From Sebastes aleutianus (taxonomy: Eukaryota > Chordata > Actinopteri > Perciformes > Sebastidae): a DNA stretch of 64,000 bases. The notes under the pieces are model-generated. The model did no database searches and was not told the DNA's origin. It saw only the letters and a list, made by a program, of their open reading frames with translations. Positions within the stretch are counted from its first letter, which is position 1. Each line of letters opens with the position of its first letter. Both the position numbers and the translations under genes were made by a program. Where the stretch lies: assembly GCA_916700875.1 (NCBI GenBank), contig CAKAKS010000207.1, positions 1 to 64,000 on the forward strand, read 5' to 3'. Positions 11,634 to 23,475 of this stretch are shown here, in pieces.

Positions 11634-13544
11634 AATATAGTTGTCTATTTTCTGGTAAGCATATTATGATTGTATAATATAACTGTATAATAAACTATAA
11701 TTGTTTTGTGAGTGATGCTCTTTTGGCCAATAATTGTATCATGATATGGCCTAATAATGGCAGGAGGGGCAATATTGGTCTTCTAAAACTGGAAAGTGGA
11801 ATTGGTTTAACCGGGCAGAGGGCACTGAATGTGCTTGTGTAACTAGGAAAATTATCTAGAGGAGAGACTTTATTCGTTATTATTCAGGAAAAAATATTTT
11901 TCAACTGTGTTTCGGCTTTGGGCGTCATCAATGACGTCATTGATCTAAAATGATACAAGCCTCGATACGGGCTTCACAGAAAACCACACGCGCTGAAGCC
12001 TCGGAACATGTTAAATCACTACCTTTTGTACCTTCATTTGGTAAAAAAAAAAATGCTTCCTTTATGTTTAACAACTAAAAAATATTTGACCACGTAGTCT
12101 GAAAGACTTTCCTACAATTCCAGCGCCAGTTTCTCTGTCCCTGAGGTAGATTTCCAGGCTTACTGAGCTAGCTCTACTGGAGGTACGTGACTAATGTGCA
12201 GCTTAATCAAGGCAATTGTTTGAAAGGTCATCTAATGAGTAGGAGTGAAGATCATATGTTAGCCTTTATCCCTCACTGTGGGATGTCATGGTGAGCAGAG
12301 AACACCTGCCGCCTCCTGTCAAAACATTAGCTCAAGGTAATTACCTAAAGTGATCTCCTTGTTCTACCTGTTCCACCGCCAGTAGGAAGTAGTAAAGATC
12401 TTATACAGATGATTTATTAATATAGGATGCATATAATCTTACTTTAAAGCAGAATTCAGAAGCAGAATGACCAAAATACATGCCGCTTGTTAACCTGTCA
12501 CCCCCCCTCTCCATCCCCCTTTAGCAGAGAGAGTGCAGGGGCAGAGTTTTTTTTTAGTTAAATATGTTTACCTGACTCATTGATCCTTTATCTGATGACA
12601 GAGGTTTATGCAAGTTAGAATCTATGGCCCCGACCATGGCTCTGAAATATCAGCAGCCTAACTGATGCTGTCCATGGTGCTGAAGTAGCAGACAGATTTG
12701 TATTTGCAACTTTTTCTCCCACCCTGGTATTAAATAATACAGAAACAAAGGAGTCGTTCATGGAGCGGTTCGCTAGTCTTGGGTAAATGCTGGGTCCCTT
12801 AGCAGCAGTTTGGTTTAAGCAGGTGCTTACTAAAAGCCCAATATATATCATCCTTATTTACAATAACTTGATTCACTTTTTCCTGAGAATCTTTATTGCT
12901 TTAAATAGTCTTACTACTATGCTTTCTTTCACTTTAACATATGTATGATGGATTGAAAAATCCACCAGCCACATTACCGGCACTAGTAGCAGCAACAGGA
13001 TGACACCCGTGCTGGTTTCTGACTCCTGGGTGAACCGACATTGCAGCAGATTGCATTTTTATGTTCTCATGAATCACAAGACCTCGGTTGGCTGCAGTCA
13101 CTTTCATCAGCCGAACTCCGCTCTTTACAGCCGCACTACACCGCAGAGTATTTAAAATGAAACACCCGCCACTGAAACAACACACAGACACCCACCCTCT
13201 ATTATAAAGCTATAGGATGATCACTGGACTGTAAAAAGTCAAAGGTCACCTTAAGGCCAAAGCATGCCTACATTAAATTAGCCAGCAGTATAATTAGTTG
13301 GCTGGGTCAGGCTGTGTTTACATTGGGGGTTCCCATAATTCATTTCCTGGGATTGAATTTCCATTAATTAATTTTCCATGACTACTTTCCAAAGATAAAG
13401 CTATGTAGAGTATGATTTTCCCCCGGTATGTGTGATGATGTGCCGGCTCAGCCAGAGGACAGACGTCTGCCCCTAAAATGAGTCATTTCCACTGTTAGTC
13501 ATCCCATTATTAAACTTAAATATTTTGCCAAATTAATTTCTGCC

Positions 13545-13795
13545 AAGGCTTCTTCCTCCCCTGGCTTCTCTTCTCTCGTCTTGTTTTCTTTTATCTTCCC
13601 TTTCCCTCTTTCCTCTCCTTCACTTTGTCTCCTCATTTTCTCTTTTTTATCTCTTCCACGTTTTTGTGATTTTTTTGTCTCCTCATCATATTTCATCTCT
13701 TCCTTTTCATTCCTTCCCCTCCTCTCCTCCACTCATTTCTCCTCTCCTCTCATCTCCTCTCATCTCCTCTCCCCTCCTCTCCTCTCCTCCTGGCT
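13545..13795. repeat. polypyrimidine tract, TCTCC-rich
   Basis: About 250 bp of nearly pure C/T on the plus strand, most regular at 13738-13790 (CTCCTCTCATCTC units). A tract of this length and mirror symmetry can adopt triplex (H-DNA) structure. Confidence 0.9.
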
Positions 13796-14833
13796 GCAGA
13801 CTCCTGTGGATACCTAAAGGTCAGTAAATGTGGGACCATTAAATGCGAACACACGCCCCAGTCTCTGAAACACCATATCATTATGGCAAGGACACACACA
13901 CACACACACACACTCACACACACCTTGAAGTACACACACAGACACACAAACTCATCACCCGTCCAGCAGCCCAGTATGTAACACTAACTGGAAACCAGCA
14001 TGTGAAGGCTGACATGTTTCTGAAAGAATAAAATCCCAATAGGTGTCCTGTGTCACACCCACACACATCTACCCGGCAGGCCCACGGCTTCACATATAAT
14101 GTCATCTATAGACTGTGACATTTAATTCACACTATATACAGTTTGTGGCGCAACACAGAGAGAAATTGAAAGTAATTGGCGCATCCACTCAGGAAAATGC
14201 ACAACATTTAGTTGAGATGACAGTATGTTATTTGTAACCTTTAGTCACATACAGTACAGGTAACAAGTAGCCTACTTTGAGATGTATTCAATATGGTTTC
14301 TATATAGAAATAGACATATACTAATGCCCCAATTCATTACCTTGTTTTATCATAGAGAGGGGAAAATTTCTTTGAGCATAACAAAACAGGCAAAACAGCC
14401 AAGTTTGTTTGGCTGTTTTTTTCATTATCTTGAGTTTATCGAGTGCTGAGTTTACATTTGCAGGAGCAGATCAGAAAACAAGCAGATATCTTACTAAAAT
14501 GAGCCTCAAAGTTGCTGATGTCTGTGTTTGAATTTAACTACCTGAAGGATTAAAGTTATAAATCAATTTTTCTCAGGCTCTAAATAAGCATGCTTTTTTA
14601 AAACCGCAGAAAGGGAAAAGCAGCAATTTCACAGAGTGAATTGCAACAATTTATGTGGACAAATACTCTTTTATTAACAAAAACTAAGCATCACCTGTTT
14701 CAACATCATGTCTTTGTCAAAAGCGCATCTTTTTTTCTTTAGGGTCCTTGAAAGTTTAACATTTTTGAGGTGCAAGATTTAATTTATCAATGACCACAAA
14801 ATGTTACTGGCTTCTTGAAATACACCTGGCTAA

Positions 14834-14835
<2 letters not shown>

Positions 14836-14866
<31 letters not shown>
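14836..14866. repeat. (TA)n microsatellite
   Basis: Uninterrupted TA repeat of about 15 units. Confidence 0.95.
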
Positions 14867-14869
<3 letters not shown>

Positions 14870-15401
14870 GTAATTCCTGCATACAGTAAAAACATTTATC
14901 AAGTAATTAGTTGCTGTTTGATAATGAAATATTTTCATATTTCACCACTACTGTGTGCAACCTTCTCCTTATGTTCTGTAGGTAAAATTACGCTGTGAGT
15001 CTGTTCTGCTCTGTTGTCTCAGCGGAGAGAGTGAGTTCCCATTAACATCCCTCGGCTCTTCTCTCGTCTGCACTCTGACGTCAAACTGTGATCCTCCTGA
15101 GAACCAAACATCTGTGCTCCAGTCTGCCGTGAAGTCCCATCACATCCTGGACCACAAACTCATTCTGCATTGCTCAGTCAAGCTAAAATTACTTTGTTTT
15201 TATAAAGTAGGCATGGATGCCTCAGTAGATAGCTCATTGTGTAGGTATATAGATCTTGTAAGTAAAAAAAAAGATTTTTGTTTGCATTGCATTTTTTTTT
15301 TTTTTAATATCTAGTTATAATGACTGCATCAATGTCCAATTTCCAGCAGCAGGCAGTTGTTTTCAGCGTAAAAGCTCAGATAAATCCACAGTATGCCACC
15401 T

Positions 15402-15892
15402 CAGCCCGGTCTCACTAAATGCCGTAAGTCATTTCACTTTCAATCACAATGCAGTTCTTGCTTTTGGCGTGTCATTTATGCCATGTAGTCTGTACTGACT
15501 GCAATGTAAACGCATGAATATACTACGCTCAGAGCTAGTGACGTAGAATAACGAGTGATGCTCAGAGCAAGTGAGGAAGAGCAAGTGATGTAGTATTAAA
15601 AGTGAGAAAGACTACTTATGGTGAGTGGGAAGGGAGGTGGATGGGTCCAACAAACGCTGGACTTTCTTCCAGGAGGCCGGTGTTCATGTCCCAAAGTGTT
15701 GTTGAGTTATTTTGAAGTTACGTTAGTGATGTTTGAGACGTGTTTTTCCGTACTTATGTTACATTATTTACATATGTATTTTACTTAGTTTACGTACTTA
15801 TTTGAAATCTAACTATGATATTTTCCCTTGTGTCTGTGGACGTTTGCGTGGCTTACAAATGACACGTGAAAATGCTAAAATGCGTACTCAAG
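15402..15892 (+). mobile_element. element C, plus arm of an inverted pair
   Basis: Begins CAGCCCGGTCTCACTAAATG. It carries AGTCTGTACTGACTGCAATG, CTCAGAGCTAGTGACGTAGA, CCAGGAGGCCGGTGTTCATG and TAACTATGATATTTTCCC. It meets the minus copy at about 15893 in a tail-to-tail arrangement. Confidence 0.8.
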
Positions 15893-16308
15893 GGAAAACG
15901 TCATAGTTGGGCTTCAAATAAGTACAGCAACTAAGTAAAATACATACAGAAACAACGTAACACAATGATAGAAAACATGTCACAAATGTCACTAAACAAC
16001 ACGTGACGATCGTCATGTGACAAGCGTCAAAACTTACAAAACAAAACACGTCCCCTGGTTAAAAGCCCTGTGTTTGTTGGACCCATCCACCTCCCCTCCA
16101 GACCACCACAAGTGGCCTTTCTCGCTTTTTATACTATACCACTAACTCTTACTGTAACATTTATATGTGGATGTGTTTACACAGCAGTCAGAACAGACTA
16201 CATGGCGTACGAATGACACGCAGAAATCAAGAAAGGCATTCTTATTGCATGCTAAATGCCTTGCATATTATTGTGGCATTCATACGCCTTTTCGTGCAAA
16301 GGGGCTGG
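15893..16308 (-). mobile_element. element C, minus arm of an inverted pair
   Basis: Reverse-complement copy: AAGGGAAAACGTCATAGTTG, TTTGTTGGACCCATCCACCT, CAGACTACATGGCGTACGAA, ending CATTCATACGCC and a GGGGCTGG terminus. The segment 16165-16443 is an open frame only by chance. Confidence 0.8.
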
Positions 16309-16779
16309 AGATTTCCTCTGGCCAAGCCAGCTGACTTCCTGCTGGCTACCTGCACACATGAAAGGGATAAAATAATTGAATCACAAGGCTCTTGTAGACT
16401 TTCCAAATGTTATTGGACCAAATGGGTCAAATTATTATATTAAAGAGTAATTTTGGGTGGGTTGTAACGCTCGGGTAAAAACGTATGGCTTGGTCCAGCA
16501 CCAAACAGCAGACAGTTAGTGAACATAGTGGAGCATTTAGAGCCACATGTTTTTCTCATATGGTGATAATATGTCAATGTTGTGTTTACAGCTTATTCTG
16601 CTTCCCCAAGTTGACAAAAATGAATAAATAAATTGATTGATGCTGCTGTGAAATTCAAATTACACATCTTTTAGAGGTGAAAAAAGTGTGAACTTTTGTA
16701 CCATACATCAGCCAGTTTGTAAGCTCTGCATCCACGGGGCTCCACAGTTTCATAGACCCCTTTATTCTGTGAGAATTGG

Positions 16780-17018
16780 CTGGAAAAACTATTTTTGAAA
16801 GCAGCTCCACTGTCACAGTAGCCCAGCAGCCTTGAGGCACCGTAGCCCAGTGGACACCGTGGTTTCAAACAAACTGCAGCCGCACAGCTTGTTCCATCTA
16901 CTTTGCTTTTGGAGCAACACACTGTACGAGGTCCTGCTGGAGAAACTGTCTTTGAAGGAAGCCTTGTTGTCACAAAGCCACAACAGCCTGCAGGCCTCCA
17001 TGCCTCAGTGGATGCTAC
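16780..17018. repeat. diverged direct repeat, period about 158 bp
   Basis: GCTGGAAAAACTATTTTTGA (about 16781) and GCTGGAGAAACTGTCTTTGA (about 16939) each lead into a related stretch containing TGTCACA..AGCC..CAGCAGCCT/ACAGCCTGC..CCCAGTGGAC/CTCAGTGGAT. This suggests an old tandem duplication of an unknown unit. Confidence 0.6.
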
Positions 17019-18477
17019 ATTTTGCTGTAGTCTGTTGCTCCCTGTGTGTGACGGACACTGTGCCGTTGTCAGTAGCAGATAGTGATGATAGGAAGACCCG
17101 AGCTTTTGGCAGCTGCTGACAGGAATCAGCTCTCAAGGCAAACACCCAGTCTTGTTTAATTCAAAGCCCTTCCACAGAAAGTTGGCTCAAAGTCGGAGGG
17201 CTCTAACAAGCTTTAAAACATACCCAGAAAGCTTTCATGTCAGCGCTCATCATCTCAGCCACGTATACTAGTCGCCCACTAATGAGCCTTTAGCCTCCAC
17301 GCCGCGTTCCTGGCCTCTCTCTTTTTCCGTTGGGTGACGCGTTAGCCAGTTAGGTTACATGTTGTATGGACAAAGTGCTTTTAAAAGCCTCATTTGCTGT
17401 TGTCATGACTGATGCAGTCGCCCACAAACACACACACAAACACTCATTGTGGCTCTGCTGTGAATTGCCTATGCTCTTCCCATGTGTATGTCATTGTGTT
17501 TGTGTCAGAGACAGAACAAAAGACCAAAATAGACAGAGGATGAGAGGAAGAGACTGTGTTTGTGCTGTTATACGTCTATGTAACAAGCTATTTTAGACCT
17601 TAAGAGCGAGGATGTTTTTGGAAAATGAGGACATTTGTCTGATTGTCACATTTTTCAAAGGACTATTTTAGGGTTAGGAAGTAAGTTTAGAATTGGGTTT
17701 AAGTTAAGATTAGTTTAAGAGAAGGGTCAGACCATTAGGTTAACCCTCTAAAAAAGGGGCTGATCATTGTTTGCATGATCCTGTTTAAATTGATCTAAAA
17801 TTAAAAAAACATAATAGCTAGAACATTCATTCGCTTGTGGCGACGTCATTACATTACGTTTCGTGTGGAACGTAACAAAACAAATACCAATAACTCAACA
17901 ATTACTAGCTTATTTGAGCCTCTAAAGCTCATCCACTGCTATAATTCATTTATGGAGGACAAACCTTTCTTTCAGCGACATCATGTAACATCTCATTCAA
18001 GAGACTTTAATTATTCCAGTCGCCAACATGGTGACATTTTAAAATAATTTGTGATTGTCCCCTGCTCTCATTAGCTAGCTTACTTATCAATATATATTGT
18101 GCCATTTTTTTGTTTCTGTCATTTGCAAGCCAGGCCAGGACTTTGTCTTTTCAACTCCCACGTAAGCTCTACTTTACTGCTGTAACAAAGGGCAACACCA
18201 TAGAATATCTTCTCTAATACCACTGACTTTAAGCCGAGCTATACACACAGGGTCTTAAGGCCAAACTGAATTAATTACTGACCAACCCAAGGAGGATATT
18301 GGTTTTCACCTCTGAGGTTTTATTTCTTCATTATAGTCCACTGTGATTTCATTGCGCTGGTGGAGATATTGTGCTGAGAGGGCAGATGCGGTTTCTTTTT
18401 TTCAATACCTGATGAAACATGATGTCAGAAAGAAGCAATTAACTTAAAAAAGGATATTGTTGGCAGGAATGTCGTTG

Positions 18478-18600
18478 ATTATTCAAGTTCAGGACCTTTA
18501 TTTGTCCCCGAGGGGCAATTAGTTTTGCCGCAGTAGCAATAAAAGGAAAAAATACATTAATCACAAAAACATTTAATTATAGGGGCGAAAAAGGTGGAAA
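18478..18600 (-). mobile_element. LINE 3' tail, minus orientation
   Basis: On the minus strand it reads AATTGCCCCTCGGGGACAAA then TAAAGGTCCTGAAC, the CCCC..GGGGA-type end seen also at 33900-33960 and, in plus orientation, at 54300. Confidence 0.5.
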
Positions 18601-19439
18601 TCTTGAAGTACAAAAATGTTAAATTAGTTACAATATTACTGTATTAGTTAGTGAAAAGAACATGCATGGGTGGATGTGCTGATGTTTTTGAGAGTCTGGA
18701 TAGTATGCATGTATGTGTTTGTGTAGTAGTAGTATAGTATTTGTATGTGTATTTAATTCATTGACACATTATGAATTTACTCATTCACTGGGCAATCCAT
18801 TTCATGCATCATTAAGACATGTTACCACCCACTGCTTATTTATAAATACCCCCTTGGAGGTTGCTGGAGCCAGCACAAACTTGTGGGGAGAAATTGAGAG
18901 GGAAGTTGGTGTTTCTCTCAGAAACTTTGGAGCCAGCACTTTAGTCACTGAATCTTGTACTGGTGCACTGGCTGTTGCATTCAGCCAAAGTGGTTTCTTC
19001 TTTGTTTCCAGCTAAACGGAACACATCTTTATTCAGTTTCGTACAATAATAAGGTTACAGAACCAATATGTATGGGTGATGTATGATTCAGACAAAATGT
19101 TAAAAATAGTGTATAGATAAAAATGTTCAGTATAACATAGGGTTGGGATAAGGGAAAGAATCTGGGGAGCAATTATCCTTTAAAGTTGGACGAATGTCAT
19201 TAACCGAATCTCCATTCTGGGATTTTTAAATTCCCTTTCTCTTCTCCTTCTGGCAGCAAATAAGATCTTGTTTGAATAATGTTGATGCAATTAAGCACTA
19301 ACCCATTATTCACTGCCATGTGGCCATCTTGTCCCAACCTAACTGAACTGAGATGTTGCCAGCTTTACCTTTTTTTCTGGTTGGTTGAGCTGAGTGCACT
19401 CTCTCAACTTTCATATCCAAAATGCTTCATATGTGGATG

Positions 19440-19735
19440 ATAGACACTAATGGTGCAACGGTTCAGCAAGCCCATGGTTTGGTTTGTATTGTGGTTTTGG
19501 GTCGCGGTTTTGGTTTTGGTTTAACAGTTTAACACAGATTGTATACATTAAATAAGGCAGACTACTTAATGGTCATGTAATCCTATGTTTAGATAATTGC
19601 CTCTTCTATGTCTCTGGCACCTCATCAAATAATTAGCAGGCCTGCATAGGTGCAACGGCTCCATAAGCCAATAGTTCGATTTGCACGTCATTGAACGGTT
19701 TCTTTTTGTACAGTACGGTTTCACATCCCTAAAAG
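19440..19735. mobile_element. hAT-type non-autonomous element, degraded
   Basis: Two related segments, TGGTGCAACGGTTCAGCAAG (about 19451) and TAGGTGCAACGGCTCCATAA (about 19647), lie with GGTTTTGG-rich and TACGGTTTCACATCCCT sequence around them. The GTGCAACGGTTC / ...CATCCCT pattern is typical of fish hAT-derived elements. Ends are not cleanly resolved. Confidence 0.5.
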
Positions 19736-21040
19736 ACACAAATGCAAACACAAAGGAAAACAGAAACCCTGACAAAAAAAAACTGATTGAGGACCAAACA
19801 CTGTGTCTGCTTCTGCTGCCCGTGTTGGACAGAATGCCATCTTGGATTGGCGGCGAGCTTTGATGAAACGGGTCACAGCAGTAACAGCTGACTGCATCAC
19901 TCTCATCTCTCCAAGACATCTAATTAGCGATGAGATGTGCGACCGCTCACCAAGATGAATGGCATGTTTCTCCTTAAGCCTGGAAGCTAATTTAGCCAAT
20001 GGAGCTGCCTATAACATGAAGAGAGAACATAAAGGATGTTTGTTGTCGGCTATACTGTGCGTGCAGCGTATTCTGTGAGGGTGATGGCGTGACTGCAAAC
20101 ACAATGTGTCTATAGTAGTAGAATAAATAATTCAGGGCCTTTACCTCAGTGTTGACATTTCCACTAATGGCGGCAGAGAGCGATCCGCCCAGCTGAAATG
20201 ACTCAGGCTGCTGACTGACTGCCTCTCATTACAAACCCATACGAACGCACACACACATTCTCACTATAAATAGGCCAATCGCAGGTCCTGCCTGTTCTCT
20301 CGACCCCAGCTTGCTATGAGGGAGAAATTACAGGCTGTTAGTGAAATCACAGGCTGTTGTACCAATAACAGGAATGAGCCATTTGTGACATGCTGTGTCA
20401 TTCATTTCATGTCATTTCTCATCATTAGTGAAGTCTTGATACAGCAGACAATCGCGGAGTCATTATGTGAACAGGAAAATATCCATGAAAACCGAGAGAA
20501 GCACTCAGTTAAATGGTAGAAATAGGGGTAGTTGTGAATAAGATACGTGTCAAGTCTGGAAGTGCCTTGCAGTAGGGATCTGATTTGATAATATTAGAGG
20601 TTATTTAGGTGAGAAGACGTTCATTTGAGAGAACCCATGAACCCTGATGTCAAAGAAAATGGCATAAAATGTGCGACAGGTCGCGGGTTACATGGAGATA
20701 GGAGGCCGGTGGAGAGAGGTGTGGTGGGGTGTTGGGAGTTTCTATGGTCTAAAGCTTTCTTTAAAGTTAATTTTCTTAACCGAAGCTGAGCCTCAATTTA
20801 AAGCCACTAAGTGTAAAATTGCAATGTGATTATTTCAAATTATTCTCACAGCATAAAATGAGACAATCTCAGTAATCATTGGTGAAGTCAATGCGTTGCG
20901 TTTAGTCCAATTATGTTTGTATCATTGAGTCAAACCCAGCATGCCAGTGTATTTTTTTATACTACATCTGGGGGATGACAAAGTCTGAAATGTAAAAATA
21001 CAGTAGTATACAGTTATTAATTATTTTACCTGACTGTTCT
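19736..21040. other. no gene seen
   Basis: Ordinary unique-looking DNA. A TATA-like CTATAAATAGG at about 20265 is followed by a 67-codon frame, but neither shows family or splice support. Confidence 0.55.
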
Positions 21041-21047
21041 TCAACTA

Positions 21048-21690
21048 TTGCTCATGATGATGATGATGAACACACTGGGGCGGTTTGCAGCCGAGTGTGA
21101 GGCAGTCGGGATGAGAGTCAGTACCTCCAAGTCTGAGGCCGTGGTTCTCTGCCGGAAAACGGTGGATTGCGCCCTCCACGTTGGGAGTGAGTTACCATCC
21201 CAAGCGAGGGAGTATCTCAGGGTCTTGCTCACAAATTGAGGTAAAATGGTCTTGAGCTTTGGGTAGTGACCGAAAGAATGAGATCACAGATACAAGCGGC
21301 TGAAATGAGCTTCCTTCGTAGGATGGCTGGGCTCAGCCTTGGAGATAGGGTGAGGAGCTCAGACATCCGGAGGGAGCTCAGAGTAGAGACGCTGCTCCTT
21401 CGAGTCGAAAGGGGCCAGCTGAGGTGGTTTGGGCATCTGTTCGGGATGCCTCCTGGACACCTCCCTTTGGAGGTTTTCCGGGCACGTCCAACTGGTGAGG
21501 GTAGACCCAGAACACTCTGGAGAGATTATATATCTCTTCTGGCCTGGGAACGCCTCGGGGTCTCTCAGGAAGAGCTGGAAAACGTTGCTGGGGAGAGAGA
21601 TGTCTGGAATTCCCTGCTAAGCCTGCTGCCCCTGCAATATTTAAACATTAGGACAATGGATGGATGGGTGGATAGATGACATGAACTAAT
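21048..21690 (+). pseudogene. LINE reverse transcriptase C-terminal fragment, broken
   Basis: Two frames of one decayed non-LTR retrotransposon ORF. The first (21048-21239) contains CEAVGMRVSTSKSEAVVLCR, the end of the polymerase domain. After a stop and a deletion the second (21266-21679) contains MTERMRSQIQAAEMSFLRRM, GQLRWFGHLFGMPPGHLP, GRPRTLWRDYISLLAWERLG and VAGERDVWNSLLSLLP, the typical C-terminal tail of a very common teleost LINE. A segment of several dozen residues between them is missing relative to the usual protein. The 3' end carries ATGGATGGATGGGTGGATAG, that is GATG-type repeats like those described for Rex3/RTE elements; clade not certain. It is 5'-truncated and inactive. Confidence 0.85.
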
Positions 21691-23302
21691 TGTGCAGTAT
21701 AGTCATCATTGCTGAGATTAGACAAGGGCACAAGTGAGATTTTATGCGGCCTTCATGTGAGATGGGAATTGTCACTGTCAGCCCTAGTTGCTTAACAGAA
21801 ACGTGTAACTGTTAAGGCGTTGACTTTGACAGAATCTTCTCTCTGATATTATCTGAATCTATGAATTATCTGCACTAATTGAAACATCACTCTGCAGCAA
21901 TGTTTGAAAACAGTCAATGCATTTATAGAATAATTTAAGAGTTTATAAGTGAATATCATATACTGTGTTCCTGTATCACATTTAGTGAGAAACTAACTGA
22001 TTAAAAAATGGTCTTATTATTTGACTTTATACTTAAAGTTGTGATCATCCAGATGGTGCAACAGAATGCAAGTGATGGTGAGAGGCGAGAACACACTAAA
22101 GCCTACTGCAAGAAACGGAGGACGTTCTGAAATGACAGGAGAGGTTGTGGCATGCAAATTGGCAAAACATAAATAAATAAAAAAAGGTGTAAATGTTGGT
22201 GTATGAATTCACTATCAACATGAGCACATTAACATGTCCCCTTAATCTATCTAATTTTCATGTTGCTTTTTTTAATCCTCAACATATACTGGTTAATGTG
22301 TGCATATTATACATTTGTGAATAGATAAAACCACAACGGCACACTGTACTAGCTTCTTTTGTATCCTATTATTAATGTCTTTGGTTGGAGCAGGTTGTAA
22401 CTAATGCACATTATAATTCCTGGGGACCTGCAGTATGGGTTATTACATTGAATGAGACTGAACCAGCAACTTTTACAAGGCTGCCTCTTTATTGATCACA
22501 TCAATGTGTCTGGTAGCACCCACACTGTCTCTGAGCAAAAATGACTTCATCTAACCAACCCTCTCTGTGGAATACAATATCAAATACTGCCAGCTACTTT
22601 TGGAGTGCTCTTTATTAATCCACAAACCTCCGTTTGCTCCAGAGATTGCATTTAAACCCGACAGCTCGCGGGTGTGAATGTGGAGCAACATGTTATTGGA
22701 GATGAATCCCCCCGACTAAATAAAGGTTAGAGAAACCTGACATTTGTTCCACACACTTGACGCCGCGGTAGCTGGCATGTGGTGACACGGAGAAATGCCA
22801 CGGCGGACGGACGGCGGATGTGTGTGTGCTCTTTGACACGAGATAGGAGCTCACACTGCTGATGTGCGTGACAGCTTGTTTTTTTTCATAGCGGCTCAAG
22901 TTGTTGCAGTGCTGAAACATGACAGCCCATACGTTGGCTGCTCTCAACTCTCTAGGGGCAAAACAAGAGGAAAACAGAAACACGTACAGTCTCAAACAGT
23001 AAAAGAGACGATGTCAGTGTTTTTGTGACACAGAGTCTCTGGACGCTGAGAGGATTCAGGCTGGCAAAGAGAAACTGGGTTTGTGTTCTGGCTGTCCGTC
23101 TCAGCAGGGAGACGAGATAGAGCTGTGGTGACAGACTGACAGGATGTGTGTGTGTGTGTGTGTGTGTCAGGGGTCGACAGAGGCACCAGGCTTATATCTG
23201 ACAGTATAATCTAACCACACAACTGCAGCGGCATTGATTTAGATCCAGGCCTGATCTACCTCTTCTGCCTTTTTATTTTCATATGAAATTTGTGAAAATA
23301 TA
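21691..23302. other. no gene seen
   Basis: Ordinary DNA with a GT run at 23144-23168. No exon candidates. Confidence 0.6.
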
Positions 23303-23475
23303 TGTACATGTATTACCTCTGCCAAGGAGGTTATGTTTCTGGTTGTCTGTCTGCAGGATTACGGAAAAACTACTGGCCCGATTTTCATGAAACTTGGAAG
23401 GGTGGAAGGGTGTAGCATTGGCTCAGATCCCAATCACGGGGCGGATACACACATTAGATTTCACTCATGGAAACG
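23303..23475 (+). repeat. element F (CAAGGAGGT repeat), copy 1
   Basis: CTCTGCCAAGGAGGTTATGT, GGATTACGGAAAAACTACTG, GATTTTCATGAAACTTGGAA and AATCACGGGGCGGATACACA follow in the order seen at 45571-45706 plus 46258-46330. It is a widespread short element in fish genomes; the boundaries are approximate. Confidence 0.7.

Larger units (their letters stand above)
11634..15401. other. no gene seen; simple repeats
   Basis: Contains a polypyrimidine tract (13545-13795), a CA run (13889-13918), a TA run (14836-14866) and otherwise ordinary AT-rich DNA. Open frames here are by-products of the simple repeats. Confidence 0.6.
16309..19439. other. no gene seen
   Basis: AT-rich with a diverged roughly 158-bp direct repeat (about 16780-17018). 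A minus-strand LINE tail lies near 18484. No supported exons. Confidence 0.55.

Noticed and set aside
20262..20519. TATA-like box followed by a 67-codon frame
   Set aside because: The TATA-like string is common in AT-rich DNA; the frame has no family resemblance or splice signals.
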